Positions 1-9,329 are shown, numbered from the stretch's first letter. The stretch is 34,239 bases of DNA from Akkermansiaceae bacterium UBA5689 (GCA_002420305.1 DIHT01000058.1:1-34239), one strand, 5' to 3'. Numbers and translations: made by a program. Notes: a model not told the origin generated them from the letters alone.

Positions 1-1446
1 AAACTCGTGGCCAACAAGGTGGAGCAGGATTCGCTCAAGGATTCCATTGTGACCCAGACGCCCTTTAAAATCGGCAGTCGCTCAAAGGACGGGAACTACA
101 ATGGTGAGGTTGATGAACTGCGTATCTACAACAGGGCACTTTCCGAGGCAGAGCTCCAGCAACTTGGAGGCGATCCGATAAAGGCAATCCTTGCAATCTC
201 CCCTATCAGCCGCACACCGGAGCAGAAGACCGCCTTGCTGGATTACTTTCTTTCCTCGAAGGACGAGCAATACCAACAGCTGACTGCCGCGCACGATGCG
301 CTTTTGGCTGAAGAAAGCGGGATTAAGGGACAGAAAGGCACCAGCGTTATGGTGATGCAGGACAACGCCGCCAACAAAGCCCGAAAGACCTATATCCTCG
401 ATCGTGGGGCCTATGACCAACCCATCAAGGAGGGCCCCAATGCAGTGGTCAATCCCGGTGTTCCTGCTATTCTGCCAAAAATTCCAGAGGGGGCCTCCTC
501 CAACCGTCTGGGACTGGCAAAGTGGCTCACGACGGGAGCGAATCCACTCACGGCCCGGGTAGCAGTCAATCGTTACTGGGCACTGCTTTTCGGGCGCGGC
601 CTGGTAAAGTCTGTTGATGATTTTGGCAACCAGGGTAGTCCGCCCAGTCATCCGGAGTTACTTGACTGGCTAGCGGTGGATTTTGTCGAGAGTGGATGGA
701 ATGTTAAACGGATGCTGAAGCAGATTGCGCTTTCAGCTACCTATCGGCAGGCCTCCCGGTTAACACCGCAGCTGGCCAAGGGGGATCCCGAGAATATTCT
801 GCTCGCGCGTTCCCCGCGTTTTCGTCTGCAGGGAGAATTTATTCGGGACACGGCACTGGACCTCTCAGGTCTCCTTGTCGAAAAAGTTGGGGGGCCAAGT
901 GTCAAGCCTTACCAGCCCTCCAACATCTGGAACGAAGTATCTCTCAACGGGGGATTGCGCTATAAGCGCGACAACGGTGAGAAGCTTTACCGCCGTTCCA
1001 TGTATACCTACTGGAAGCGATCAGCTCCCATGCCAAACATGCTGATCTTTGATGCGCCCACCCGCGAAAAATGTATGATTCAGCGCCCAATCACCAACAC
1101 TCCGCTACAGGCCCTGGTAACCCTGAATGATCCGCAATTTGTGGAGGCAGCCCGCGCTCTTGGCCAGAGGTTGATCAAGGAGGGCGGTAAAGACACCGCG
1201 TCCAGGATCGACTATGGGTTCAAACTGGCCTTGTCTCGTCCCGCGACAGACAAGGAGGCTGAAGTAATCGAGCGGGTTCTTGATGATCAGCTAACCAGAT
1301 TCCGGAGTGATCCAAACAAGGCAAAAGAGTTTCTCGCTGTCGGTGAGGTGACCCGCGATGAGACAATTGATGCAGTCGAGCATGCCGCCTGGATGGTAGT
1401 TGGACAGCTTCTCCTGAATATGGATGAAACCCTGACACGCGGGTAA
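1..1446 (+). CDS. DUF1553 (PSD1) protein, 5' end cut by window
   Basis: The reading frame is open to base 1, so the gene starts upstream of the window; the GTG at 7 is internal. About 481 C-terminal residues are visible. The first 50 residues look like the end of a LamG/concanavalin-like domain (GEVDELRIYNRALSEAEL). From about residue 110 the PSD1/DUF1553 pattern follows: RKTYILDRGAYDQP, NRLGLAKWLT, NPLTARVAVNRYW, DDFGNQGSPPSHPELLDWLA, SATYRQAS and NTPLQALVTLNDP. In this family the missing part usually carries a haem-binding PSCyt1 domain and a DUF1549 domain, but neither can be checked here. These large secreted proteins are typical of Planctomycetes and Verrucomicrobia and sit beside DUF1501 genes, as here (28-base gap, same strand). 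Their biochemical role is not firmly established; polysaccharide breakdown is often proposed. Confidence 0.93.
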   Translation, partial: KLVANKVEQDSLKDSIVTQTPFKIGSRSKDGNYNGEVDELRIYNRALSEAELQQLGGDPIKAILAISPISRTPEQKTALLDYFLSSKDEQYQQLTAAHDALLAEESGIKGQKGTSVMVMQDNAANKARKTYILDRGAYDQPIKEGPNAVVNPGVPAILPKIPEGASSNRLGLAKWLTTGANPLTARVAVNRYWALLFGRGLVKSVDDFGNQGSPPSHPELLDWLAVDFVESGWNVKRMLKQIALSATYRQASRLTPQLAKGDPENILLARSPRFRLQGEFIRDTALDLSGLLVEKVGGPSVKPYQPSNIWNEVSLNGGLRYKRDNGEKLYRRSMYTYWKRSAPMPNMLIFDAPTREKCMIQRPITNTPLQALVTLNDPQFVEAARALGQRLIKEGGKDTASRIDYGFKLALSRPATDKEAEVIERVLDDQLTRFRSDPNKAKEFLAVGEVTRDETIDAVEHAAWMVVGQLLLNMDETLTRG

Positions 1447-1474
1447 TTCTTAAAGTATTAAACACCAGCAAGAA

Positions 1475-2908
1475 ATGCATTACGATCCAACACGGCGTCG
1501 ATTTTTGTTAAATACCGGGCACGGAATGGGTGCCGCTGCTCTTAGCAGCCTCTGGAATCCGGGGCTTATTGGCTCCGTGCAGGCAGCAGATGACATGCCG
1601 GGATTCCCGAATTTTGCGCCGAAGGCAAAGCGCGCTATTTACCTCTTTTTCCCGGGCGGGCCTTCCCACATCGATACCTTTGATTACAAGCCGGCAATGC
1701 GGAAAATTCACGGCACGGAGTTGCCTGATTCTATTCGCCAGGGGCAGCGTATTACGGGAATGACCAGCGGACAAAAGTCCTTTCCCTGTGTAGCGCCAAT
1801 GTTTGAGTTTGAGCGCTTCGGCAACCATGGGACCTGGGTCAACAAGGACCTTCTTCCGCATACGGCTGGCATCGTTGATGACATTACCATCATTAAGACC
1901 ATGACTACTGAGGCGGTGAATCATGATCCCGCCATCACCTTTATCAACACCGGGGTTCAGCAGCAGGGTAAGCCCAGCATGGGATCATGGTTGAGCTATG
2001 GACTTGGAAGCGTCAATGAGAACATGCCCGCCTATATTGTCATGATCTCTCGCGGACGCGGGCAATTGCAGGCGCTCTATGACAGGTTGTGGGGAAGTGG
2101 CTTTCTTCCTTCCAGTCATCAAGGGGTCAAATTACGTAGCAACGGTGAGCCCGTCCTTTACCTGAACAACCCTCCGGGTATAGATCGAGAGGCTCGCCGT
2201 GGGATGCTTGATGGCCTTAAGGATCTTAACAGCGAAACGTTTAAGAAATTTTCCGATCCTGAAACCCAATCACGAATTGAGCAGTACGAGATGGCTTTTC
2301 GGATGCAGGCCGAGGTTCCTGAGTTAATGGATATTTCCAAGGAGCCCAAGCACGTCAAAGACCTCTATGGCCCTGACGTGGAGAAGCCCGGAAGCTTTGC
2401 GCGCAATTGCCTGCTTGCAAGGCGTATGGCTGAGAAAGGAGTGCGTTTCCAACAACTCTTCCATCGGGGTTGGGATCAACATGGCAGCCTGCCGTCAAAG
2501 CTTCGCCAGCAGTGCGAAGATATCGATCAGCCCAGCGCAGGCCTGATCAAGGACTTGAAAGAACGTGGTATGCTTGACGACACTCTCGTGATCTGTGGTG
2601 GAGAATTCGGACGGACAATATACTCGCAGGGTAAGCTGACAAAAGACAACTACGGCCGTGACCACCATGGCCGATGTTTCACTACATGGATGGCCGGAGC
2701 AGGAATCAAGCGGGGCTATGAACATGGAAAGACCGATGATTACTCCTACAATATTCTGGAGGATCCCGTTCATATCCGTGACCTGAACGCGACGATCCTG
2801 AACCAGCTTGGTATTCATCACGAAAAGCTGACCTTCCGCTATCAGGGCCTCGACCAGCGACTTACCGGCGTGGAGGAAGCCCGGGTGATAAAGGAAATAC
2901 TGACCTGA
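1475..2908 (+). CDS. DUF1501 protein, Tat-exported
   Basis: The 477-residue protein opens with a twin-arginine signal (TRRRFLLNTG, then a hydrophobic stretch ending near SVQAAD), so it should be exported folded. The body matches DUF1501, a family related to the alkaline phosphatase/sulfatase fold: FFPGGPSHIDTFDYKP near residue 60, then WDQHG, VICGGEFGRT and GRDHHGRC in the second half, which supply the likely metal-binding Asp and His residues. The start is the first ATG after the upstream stop; no strong Shine-Dalgarno is visible. It follows the DUF1553 gene by 28 bases, and this pairing is conserved across Planctomycetes and Verrucomicrobia, suggesting the two products act together outside the cytoplasm. 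The substrate is unknown. Confidence 0.93.
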   Translation: MHYDPTRRRFLLNTGHGMGAAALSSLWNPGLIGSVQAADDMPGFPNFAPKAKRAIYLFFPGGPSHIDTFDYKPAMRKIHGTELPDSIRQGQRITGMTSGQKSFPCVAPMFEFERFGNHGTWVNKDLLPHTAGIVDDITIIKTMTTEAVNHDPAITFINTGVQQQGKPSMGSWLSYGLGSVNENMPAYIVMISRGRGQLQALYDRLWGSGFLPSSHQGVKLRSNGEPVLYLNNPPGIDREARRGMLDGLKDLNSETFKKFSDPETQSRIEQYEMAFRMQAEVPELMDISKEPKHVKDLYGPDVEKPGSFARNCLLARRMAEKGVRFQQLFHRGWDQHGSLPSKLRQQCEDIDQPSAGLIKDLKERGMLDDTLVICGGEFGRTIYSQGKLTKDNYGRDHHGRCFTTWMAGAGIKRGYEHGKTDDYSYNILEDPVHIRDLNATILNQLGIHHEKLTFRYQGLDQRLTGVEEARVIKEILT

Positions 2909-2936
2909 ACGCTACCCTGAGTCTTCGATAGATTGA

Positions 2937-2961
2937 CGAGAGCATGATCAGGATGCTCTCG
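2937..2961 (+). terminator. Hairpin after the DUF1501 gene
   Basis: A perfect 9-base stem (CGAGAGCAT / ATGCTCTCG) encloses a 7-base loop, starting 28 bases after the DUF1501 stop codon. It is followed by GGGTCACAA, so the T-run of a classical intrinsic terminator is absent. It could be a factor-assisted terminator or an RNA-stabilising 3' hairpin. Confidence 0.4.
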
Positions 2962-3062
2962 GGGTCACAAACTTCTCTGGCGGTGGATCGTGGATAGATA
3001 AATCCTATGATTTCGCTGAAAACCATCCTCGCATAGCAGCCCACCAGCGTAACTTCGACTAC

Positions 3063-3860
3063 ATGAACTTCCGCATCCTCGGCTCCATCGCCCTGCGATA
3101 TTTCTGGCTCTACACTCGACACCCGGTGCGGATTGTCGAACTCGTTTTCTGGCCTTTTGTACAGCTACTGGTCTGGGGATTCTTGACCAAATATCTTCAA
3201 TCCGAGGGATCTGGAAGCTTTCCAGAGACGATCACCTACCTCATCGGGGCAATTATCCTCTGGGATGCCCTGTTCCGATCGCAACAGGGAGTATCAATCT
3301 CCTTCCTTGAGGATGTCTGGACCCGCAACCTTTTGAACATCTTTGCGGCACCTGTCAGAATTACAGAATATGTCGGCGCAATGTTTCTGGTTGGGTTATG
3401 CCGGGTTGTTTTCACTGGTGTGATTCTAGCTCTCATTGCAATCGCCGCTTACCAGTTCAACCTCTTCCAACTCGAGCTCGCTCTGATTCCCTTTTATCTT
3501 AATCTCCTCCTCTTCGGATGGGCTCTTGGTCTCGTTTCTGTCAGTCTTATTCTCAGATTCGGCCATGGTGCCGAGTCGCTGGCATGGGCAGTTCCCTTCA
3601 TGGTCCAGCCCTTCTCTGCAGTCTTCTATCCTGTTTCTGCACTACCCGGATGGCTGCAACCCGTTGCGCACGCTCTCCCCTCCACACACGTGTTTGAGGG
3701 AATGAGACAAGTCATCGAGTTTGGAACCTTTCCCATGACCCAGATGGTCTCTGCTCTTGCTACAAACATACTTTTTCTGGGTGCATCTCTCTGGCTGCTG
3801 CACGGGATGCTCACCTCTGCGCGTCGCAAGGGCTTCCTCGTAAAAGTAACTTCTAGCTGA
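3063..3860 (+). CDS. ABC-2 type transporter permease, no ATPase nearby
   Basis: This 265-residue protein has about six hydrophobic segments and the layout of ABC-2 family permeases: an N-terminal amphipathic start with RYFWLYTRHPVRI, a first membrane segment (ELVFWPFVQLLVWGF), a long charged loop with WTRNLLNIFAAPV, and a C-terminal PVSALPGWLQPVAHALPSTHVFEGMR region seen in drug and polysaccharide exporters. It would sit in the inner membrane and form the channel of an exporter. The normal partner, a nucleotide-binding ATPase, is not encoded on either side: upstream is DUF1501 with a 154-base gap, downstream is a convergent DUF3592 gene. The substrate cannot be inferred. The ATG at 3063 is the start because it directly precedes the conserved N-terminus. 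Confidence 0.85.
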   Translation: MNFRILGSIALRYFWLYTRHPVRIVELVFWPFVQLLVWGFLTKYLQSEGSGSFPETITYLIGAIILWDALFRSQQGVSISFLEDVWTRNLLNIFAAPVRITEYVGAMFLVGLCRVVFTGVILALIAIAAYQFNLFQLELALIPFYLNLLLFGWALGLVSVSLILRFGHGAESLAWAVPFMVQPFSAVFYPVSALPGWLQPVAHALPSTHVFEGMRQVIEFGTFPMTQMVSALATNILFLGASLWLLHGMLTSARRKGFLVKVTSS

Positions 3861-3883
3861 ACCTCGCCCTCAAAAGGATATTC

Positions 3884-4432
3884 TCAGTCGTTTGTCACTT
3901 GCGAGCGCTTGAGTATCAGGTCTCCCCGGATCGCACCAACTATCACGCCAAGGCCCCCGATGATAAAAATTGACGGGAACCACAGGGAATAGCCTGGAGC
4001 CTTGGAATCACGCTTTAGGACTGAAGAGGCTGGGTCGGCAGGATCAACGAAACAGGCGACCAATGAACCAACCGGAAACTTGTCTACCCGGCGCTGCGAT
4101 CTTTCCCTCGAAGAACTCCATGGAGAGCCCCTCAGACTGTATCGCTCAGAGGTAAAAGGGAGCGCATCATACGAATAGCCATAGACCACGGAAAACCCAT
4201 ATTCCACCTCTACTTCTGATCCAATCTGACGCTGAGCGACTCTGGACTCTAGAATTGTGGCCTGCACCTTCATCCAGGACCTCTGGTCAGACGCCCGATC
4301 GAAGCTTCGCCACATGAGCGCAACAAATACTACTCCAGCCACACATAGAGATAATCCGATTAAGGCGAGGTAGAGACTTCCTGCACGCACAGAATGAAGA
4401 AGACTCCTCTTTTCCCAGCTTTCAAGTTTCAA
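3884..4432 (-). CDS. DUF3592 membrane protein
   Basis: This 182-residue protein has two membrane segments: one near residues 20-43 (LYLALIGLSLCVAGVVFVALMW) and one near 150-172 (WFPSIFIIGGLGVIVGAI). Between them is an extracytoplasmic domain beginning WMKVQATILESRVAQ, with VVYGYSYD and VACFVDPADPASSVLKR, the usual DUF3592 pattern. The function of the family is unknown. The chosen start is TTG at 4432, preceded by AAGGAAA at 4434-4440 with a short spacing. A later GTG 14 codons in, also preceded by a GAGGAG-like stretch, is an alternative. It is convergent with the ABC permease gene (23-base gap). Confidence 0.75.
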   Translation of the reverse strand: MKLESWEKRSLLHSVRAGSLYLALIGLSLCVAGVVFVALMWRSFDRASDQRSWMKVQATILESRVAQRQIGSEVEVEYGFSVVYGYSYDALPFTSERYSLRGSPWSSSRERSQRRVDKFPVGSLVACFVDPADPASSVLKRDSKAPGYSLWFPSIFIIGGLGVIVGAIRGDLILKRSQVTND

Positions 4433-4521
4433 GTTTCCTTATAAGTATTCCGATTGGGGAGATGGCTTCCTGCTAAACTTGAACCTTGCAACATACTGCT
4501 TGAAAATTCTACTTCCCCCCC

Positions 4522-4977
4522 ATGGCTGATACTGCAAACCGACTCACAGAAGACCTGAAAAATGCCATGCGAGCCAAGGACAGCATGGCGCTCAATACCC
4601 TCCGCGCAGTTAAGAGTGCGATCAAGAATGCTGCTATTGAGAAAGGAGGCGCTGATGCGATACTCGATGAGGGAGAAATTGTGGGTATTATTCGGAAACA
4701 GATTAAACAACGCAGGGAATCCATGGACCAGTTTAATAAGGCAGGCCGTTTGGAACTGGCGCAGAAGGAGGAATCCGAAATTGGTCTTCTTGAGCACTAT
4801 CTTCCCTCCCCTCTTTCGCTCGAGGAAATTGATGAACTCGTCAACTCCGCAATCGCGGAGTGCAACGCCTCTGCAAGGTCAGACATGGGAAAGGTAATGA
4901 AGATCCTGCAGGAAAAGACAGCTGGACGTGCAGACGGCAAGACCCTTTCCCAAGCAGTAATGAAACAGCTGTCTTAG
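4522..4977 (+). CDS. yqeY: GatB/YqeY domain protein
   Basis: The protein has 151 residues, the usual length for YqeY. Recognisable blocks are LTEDLKNAMRAKD near the start, LNTLRAVKSAIKNAAIEK, IRKQIKQRRESMDQFNKAGR, EESEIGLLEHYLPSPLSLEEI, and a C-terminal MGKVMKILQEKTAGRADGK. YqeY shares its helical domain with the tail of the GatB subunit of tRNA amidotransferase and probably contacts tRNA, but its exact role is not settled. It lies 63 bases upstream of ispD on the same strand and could be cotranscribed. No Shine-Dalgarno is visible before the ATG, which follows a C-rich stretch. Confidence 0.93.
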   Translation: MADTANRLTEDLKNAMRAKDSMALNTLRAVKSAIKNAAIEKGGADAILDEGEIVGIIRKQIKQRRESMDQFNKAGRLELAQKEESEIGLLEHYLPSPLSLEEIDELVNSAIAECNASARSDMGKVMKILQEKTAGRADGKTLSQAVMKQLS

Positions 4978-5040
4978 GATACGTCCTGCCTCATACTCGA
5001 TACTCCTTCCTTGACCCCAATCCATGCGCTGTCCTAAAAA

Positions 5041-5709
5041 ATGAGCTGCGCCGCAATTATAGTCGCGGCTGGCAGAAGCCAGCGGATGGGCTTTGACAAA
5101 ATGCTGTCTATGCTGAACGGACAGCCAGTTCTGCAATGGAGCCTCGATGCCTTTCTCGAGGCTGAGGAGATCGATACGATTGTGGTAGTCACAAGTGCGG
5201 AGCGCTTCGCAAAGCTTGCTCCTGGAACTGGAAAGCCGGTCCTCAGAACCGAAGGAGACGAGGAGCGCTACCTCTCCGTCATCCGTGGCATGGAAGCTCT
5301 TCCCTCTAAACACGATTATGTTGCCGTTCATGACGGCGCACGCCCTCTGGTATTATCCAGCCAAATTGATGACGTCGTACGAACAGCCCGTGTTAGGGGA
5401 GCAGCTGCGCTGGCTCGCCGTATGACTGAAACGTTGAAAAGAACTGATGACCAGCGGGTCACCAGCGAGTCTCTATCCCGAGACAACCTATGGATCATGG
5501 AGACCCCTCAGGCCTTCTCTTTCGAGATCCTCTCCGAAGCTTACACCCTGATACAGGAGCGCGAGATCCAGGTGACGGACGAGGTGTCGGCTGTGGAAAC
5601 TGTCGGAAACGCCACGAAGCTTGTGGAAAATCAGCGACCCAACCCAAAAGTCACTGTTCCGGGAGACATTCCTCTCGCAGAGGCCATTCTGCGCAGCCTT
5701 GAGCCCTAG
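5041..5709 (+). CDS. ispD: 2-C-methyl-D-erythritol 4-phosphate cytidylyltransferase
   Basis: IspD couples CTP to methylerythritol phosphate in the non-mevalonate isoprenoid pathway in the cytoplasm. The 222-residue protein carries the nucleotide-binding start AAIIVAAGRSQRMGFDK, then EGDEERYLSVIRGM, VAVHDGARPLV, METPQAFSFEIL, VTDEVSAVE, and the closing KVTVPGDIPLAEAIL. The catalytic glycine-rich loop, the first lysine and the late lysine (KVT) are present. One motif is altered: the block usually read as PV-x-D-T-(I/M/L)-K is ARRMTETLKR here, keeping the Thr and Lys but replacing the Asp by Glu. The gene is convergent with the vWA gene (28-base gap). A polyprenyl synthase that uses the pathway's products is encoded about 4.6 kb away. 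Confidence 0.93.
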   Translation: MSCAAIIVAAGRSQRMGFDKMLSMLNGQPVLQWSLDAFLEAEEIDTIVVVTSAERFAKLAPGTGKPVLRTEGDEERYLSVIRGMEALPSKHDYVAVHDGARPLVLSSQIDDVVRTARVRGAAALARRMTETLKRTDDQRVTSESLSRDNLWIMETPQAFSFEILSEAYTLIQEREIQVTDEVSAVETVGNATKLVENQRPNPKVTVPGDIPLAEAILRSLEP

Positions 5710-5737
5710 GACTCGCCGGATCGAGGCGGCACAAGTT

Positions 5738-6811
5738 TCAATCGTATTTAGGATCCGTGAGGGCCTCGGCAGCCCTTCCCGTCTTGCGTTCACCCTTGTG
5801 GACCATGACAAACTTTCCACCTGTATCCTTTGCTATTTCCATAAGGCGCCCGGCAGGCGATCCAGGCACTTCAAAAGCGATGGTGTCGATCGGCGTTCCC
5901 CCCGGATTAAGCTGCTTCATGTTAAAGGATATTTCATCTCCATCACGAGGCTCCCCATCCGAAAGAAGAAATACGATACTTGGTGTCGGCGTCATGGTCA
6001 TGGCCATCTTGAGGCCGGGATACCACATTGTTCCTCCTGCAACTGGCATACTATTAATCTTATTGATGACCTCCTTCTTAACTCCCTCATTGGCTGGATA
6101 CCATCCGGTGTGCGGCGGCTCTCCCAGACCGTGCCACCCGTTTCCTACATAATCATCACCCTCCGTCGTTAAATTCCACGCGCGCGAGGAGAAGAAGATC
6201 ACCGTAAAATACATTCCCGAAGAAAGGTTCGTGATCGAGGTCGTTAATTCCTTCTTAAGCGCCTGAGCAAAGGTCCCTCCCCCGGCTGCGGTTGAACCCA
6301 TCGACCCAGAGAAGTCGACAACATACGCCACTCGCTTTCCCTTTCTGTAACTACCAAAGAAGGAGGCCCCTCCACCTCCAGTACCATCCCCCTCATTATC
6401 TCCCCAGCCCTCTCCAATCTCATCCGACATGCCAAAGGGCCCCTCGGGCACTGGGTTATCAGGAATCGGAACAGATATCGGTGACGCCGCCTGAGAGGCA
6501 ATCACCTTGGCACGCGATGATTTCTGACCTGGCGGATTCGGCCTCGCTCTCTGGTTTACCTCAGGCCGCTCGACACGCTCCTGCTCGGGCATGGGGGCTT
6601 GATATGTGACGATCGTTGGAGATTCCGTCCGAAGAGAGAGAATCGTAATTAACGCCAGGACCCCTATGAGCAAACCAATAAGGATTACAGAACTAACTAC
6701 CGACTGAACAGTGTCCCGTTGCCGCTGGCGCGCCAGCTGAAGCTCCACGTTCTGAGACTGTGCCACGCCGAGCTCCTGCTCGTCCTCCTGAGGCACAATC
6801 ATTCTCGCCAT
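5738..6811 (-). CDS. Membrane-anchored von Willebrand factor A domain protein
   Basis: The 357-residue protein has a charged cytoplasmic N-terminus, one membrane segment at about residues 38-60 (VVSSVILIGLLIGVLALITIL), a proline- and glycine-rich spacer to about residue 155, and a vWA domain to the end. The metal-binding MIDAS residues are clear: D166, S168 and S170 in VVDFSGSMG, a Thr at 261 in AGGTMWYPG, and D285 in LLSDGEPRD. The vWA domain is thus expected in the periplasm as a protein-binding or scaffold module. No ExbB, ExbD or MoxR gene lies nearby, so no partner can be named. The start is the only ATG before the membrane segment; no Shine-Dalgarno is seen. Confidence 0.85.
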   Translation of the reverse strand: MARMIVPQEDEQELGVAQSQNVELQLARQRQRDTVQSVVSSVILIGLLIGVLALITILSLRTESPTIVTYQAPMPEQERVERPEVNQRARPNPPGQKSSRAKVIASQAASPISVPIPDNPVPEGPFGMSDEIGEGWGDNEGDGTGGGGASFFGSYRKGKRVAYVVDFSGSMGSTAAGGGTFAQALKKELTTSITNLSSGMYFTVIFFSSRAWNLTTEGDDYVGNGWHGLGEPPHTGWYPANEGVKKEVINKINSMPVAGGTMWYPGLKMAMTMTPTPSIVFLLSDGEPRDGDEISFNMKQLNPGGTPIDTIAFEVPGSPAGRLMEIAKDTGGKFVMVHKGERKTGRAAEALTDPKYD

Positions 6812-6940
6812 AGGGACACTCTAATCCTCTCGGCGTAGCCTTTACCAGCGGAAATCAGCTCAGGTCAGTTCAGCCAATCTGCACACCCTCACTCAGGGAG
6901 ATTAAGCGGTCATTCTGGCAGAACTCTCAGCGATAACCTC

Positions 6941-9214
6941 CTAGTTACCCGTCCTGAAGTGAACAGATGTCCTCAAGGCGCCACCCTCATTCCGGGTATG
7001 GCTGCTGATTCCCTTAAGCTCACTGAGAGCCGATACAACCTGCTTCGCGATTGGGAGCATTTGCATCAGATCTTCCGCATCAGGCGACCCTTCCCCGAAG
7101 ATCGCTCCTTGCTCCTCTTCGAGCAACGTGATCCAATCCCCCAGATAATCGTTAAGAACGGTTAGATCCAGATGGAAGTAGGCCCCCTTCTTACCGGGCG
7201 CAGCTTTCACTTTTTCCAGAGTTGCAGCGAGACTTTGCACGTAGGACTTTGATGTTGAGGCGAAAACGTTTTTCTCGTCGGCTGAGATATTCAGGACGAA
7301 ATCATCGGTCTGGAATGGGAACGGGAAAAACCATGTCTTCAGGTCATTCTTCTCGCTGCTCATTGGCCTCTGCATGGGAATATTTTCTCCAGTCATGTCC
7401 CCCACGATCTTGATAATCCCATTGATCGCCTTTTCCGTATTCTGCCAGGAACTCTGGAGGCGCTCCTTATCCCGTGCCGGAGCGACTACCGCTATGCGCG
7501 GAGCCTTGCCCTCATCAGCAAGAAGCTGCGGAAGTCCAGGCACGGTGGGAAGCGCCCCCTTCAGATCGATAATCACAGCACGCTCATCACCAAGGCCCGC
7601 GACCAAGTCATCGCGGACACCAGTCCACAACTCCAAAAAGTGGGGAAGGATCTGCTCATCGAACATACCGAGGATCCCCTCCGCTTCTGCCATATCGAAA
7701 GGGACAACTCCCTCTGGCAGCTCCATGGATGAAGCCTGCTTGGCAACCAGATACACCGTCTCTCCCAAGGTCTCGAGATATTCGAGAACCTTGTCTTTGT
7801 AGGCAGAATCATTGACCCAGTTGGCGAAGAGAAGCGCATCGTCCTGTGCCCCGAGTTCAGAGTACCTACGGGGCGTGTCCAGATTCAGACTGGGCTGCTC
7901 TGCACCACCAAAGATCTCAATCTTGAGACCGTCCTCCAGAAAGGTCACACTTCCACCCGGCGTGTGCCTGTGCAGATCTAAAATCGCGCGCTCCTGCTCA
8001 GTAATCATCCCGAGCAAAACTTCGAGTTCCTGCGAATCTCCGAATGTATCCGTCGCTGCCAACCCCTCTTTGACGCCCGCAGCGAGGCCTCCGAAGATTG
8101 AAACCCCCTTGGAACTCTCCTGAAGTTCCTCCGACATCGTGACAAGGCTCACCAGTCTTTTACCGGTAAATGACTTCATGAAAGCCGCCTCCGGACGGGA
8201 GAGCAAAGACTCCGCAGGGCTTTTTGCAATCTGAAGGTCGTCAGCGCTCGAGCCCATGAATGCAACGAGGTAGCTTTCGTGAACCCCAATCGCGACAACT
8301 AGGTTCTTAGACTCCAGCATTTTCATCAGCCTCGTCACGGTGGCTGCATCCATGAACTGTCCCATTCCTTCCTTCATGTCCGGCGGCATCGAGGCCACCA
8401 GTTCTTCTCCCTTAATCTTGATCCCCGTGAATTTTGAGCCTTCACGCTCCACATTTACCGCTTCCGCGAAACCCTCGCCATCTGGCCCAATACCCTCAAG
8501 CATTGCCCCAATACCCTGAGCTGCCATCTCATACAATTGTCCGCGCAGATTCTCATCGCTAACCTTGAATCCGAAGGTAACTGGTGGCATCTGGGCTTTC
8601 TCAACAATACCGATTCCACCCTTAGGATCGCTGAGAAAACCACTGAGAAGTGGTGCTAGGGCCTCCATTCCCCCAAACTCTTCTTCCCCTGCCAGGGTAG
8701 CCTCCAAGGTCTTCATTGCCATCTTGACCGACTGGCGGCTGTAGGACTCGTTGAAGGCAACCATGTTTGCTACCTGCCCCGGGGCACCATTACCGACCCC
8801 CACAAAAATCTCCTCCCCGAGTAACGCAGCTGCCATCTGCAATTGAGGGTTTTCCTCAAGATTCAGTTCAAAATCAGGATTTTCCGGGATGAGCCCACCC
8901 CCAAGCTGATCCTCTGCCATTTTGAGGAGCGCGGATTTCCGGATTTCGTCCACAAAACCCTTCCCGTCATAAATTCCCATGTAGGCATGGGTCGTTGCAG
9001 GCATGTATCTGGCAAATCCCGTTGCCCTTGCAACTGCCTCATAACCAGCCGCTGAGGCAGGAGAAGAACTGCCCGGCGCGACCTTAATGGCAATCTCCTT
9101 TACCCCGCCAGCCGCAACCGAAGCTTTGGTGACACTATCACCACACCCGCTGAGTCCGAGAACTCCGAGAGCTCCGAGGATAATCACGGCATTTCGCACG
9201 CTCTGCTTTTTCAT
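6941..9214 (-). CDS. Large lipoprotein of unknown function
   Basis: The 757-residue product begins with a lipoprotein signal: MKKQ, a hydrophobic core, and the lipobox LSGC with Cys24 as the expected lipidated residue. After that come a glycine- and serine-rich linker and a long soluble body. The body seems to hold repeating units of similar style, such as FARYMPATTHAYMGIYDGKGF early on and DDALLFANWVNDSAYKDKVL in the middle, both followed by acidic helical stretches, but I cannot assign a family. It probably faces the periplasm from the inner or outer membrane. Neighbours are the vWA gene downstream (129-base gap, same strand) and a DUF1080 gene upstream. No catalytic motif is recognised. 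Confidence 0.8.
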   Translation of the reverse strand: MKKQSVRNAVIILGALGVLGLSGCGDSVTKASVAAGGVKEIAIKVAPGSSSPASAAGYEAVARATGFARYMPATTHAYMGIYDGKGFVDEIRKSALLKMAEDQLGGGLIPENPDFELNLEENPQLQMAAALLGEEIFVGVGNGAPGQVANMVAFNESYSRQSVKMAMKTLEATLAGEEEFGGMEALAPLLSGFLSDPKGGIGIVEKAQMPPVTFGFKVSDENLRGQLYEMAAQGIGAMLEGIGPDGEGFAEAVNVEREGSKFTGIKIKGEELVASMPPDMKEGMGQFMDAATVTRLMKMLESKNLVVAIGVHESYLVAFMGSSADDLQIAKSPAESLLSRPEAAFMKSFTGKRLVSLVTMSEELQESSKGVSIFGGLAAGVKEGLAATDTFGDSQELEVLLGMITEQERAILDLHRHTPGGSVTFLEDGLKIEIFGGAEQPSLNLDTPRRYSELGAQDDALLFANWVNDSAYKDKVLEYLETLGETVYLVAKQASSMELPEGVVPFDMAEAEGILGMFDEQILPHFLELWTGVRDDLVAGLGDERAVIIDLKGALPTVPGLPQLLADEGKAPRIAVVAPARDKERLQSSWQNTEKAINGIIKIVGDMTGENIPMQRPMSSEKNDLKTWFFPFPFQTDDFVLNISADEKNVFASTSKSYVQSLAATLEKVKAAPGKKGAYFHLDLTVLNDYLGDWITLLEEEQGAIFGEGSPDAEDLMQMLPIAKQVVSALSELKGISSHTRNEGGALRTSVHFRTGN

Positions 9215-9329
9215 GTTTGAATCGTTAGCTGTATTCTGCCTCTGGGCAATTCTAATTGGTGGAAAGATGAACCTGGTAAGAGCTCGAACCCCGCACGGAC
9301 TCCTCTTGACGCTGAATTTCCCACGGGCT

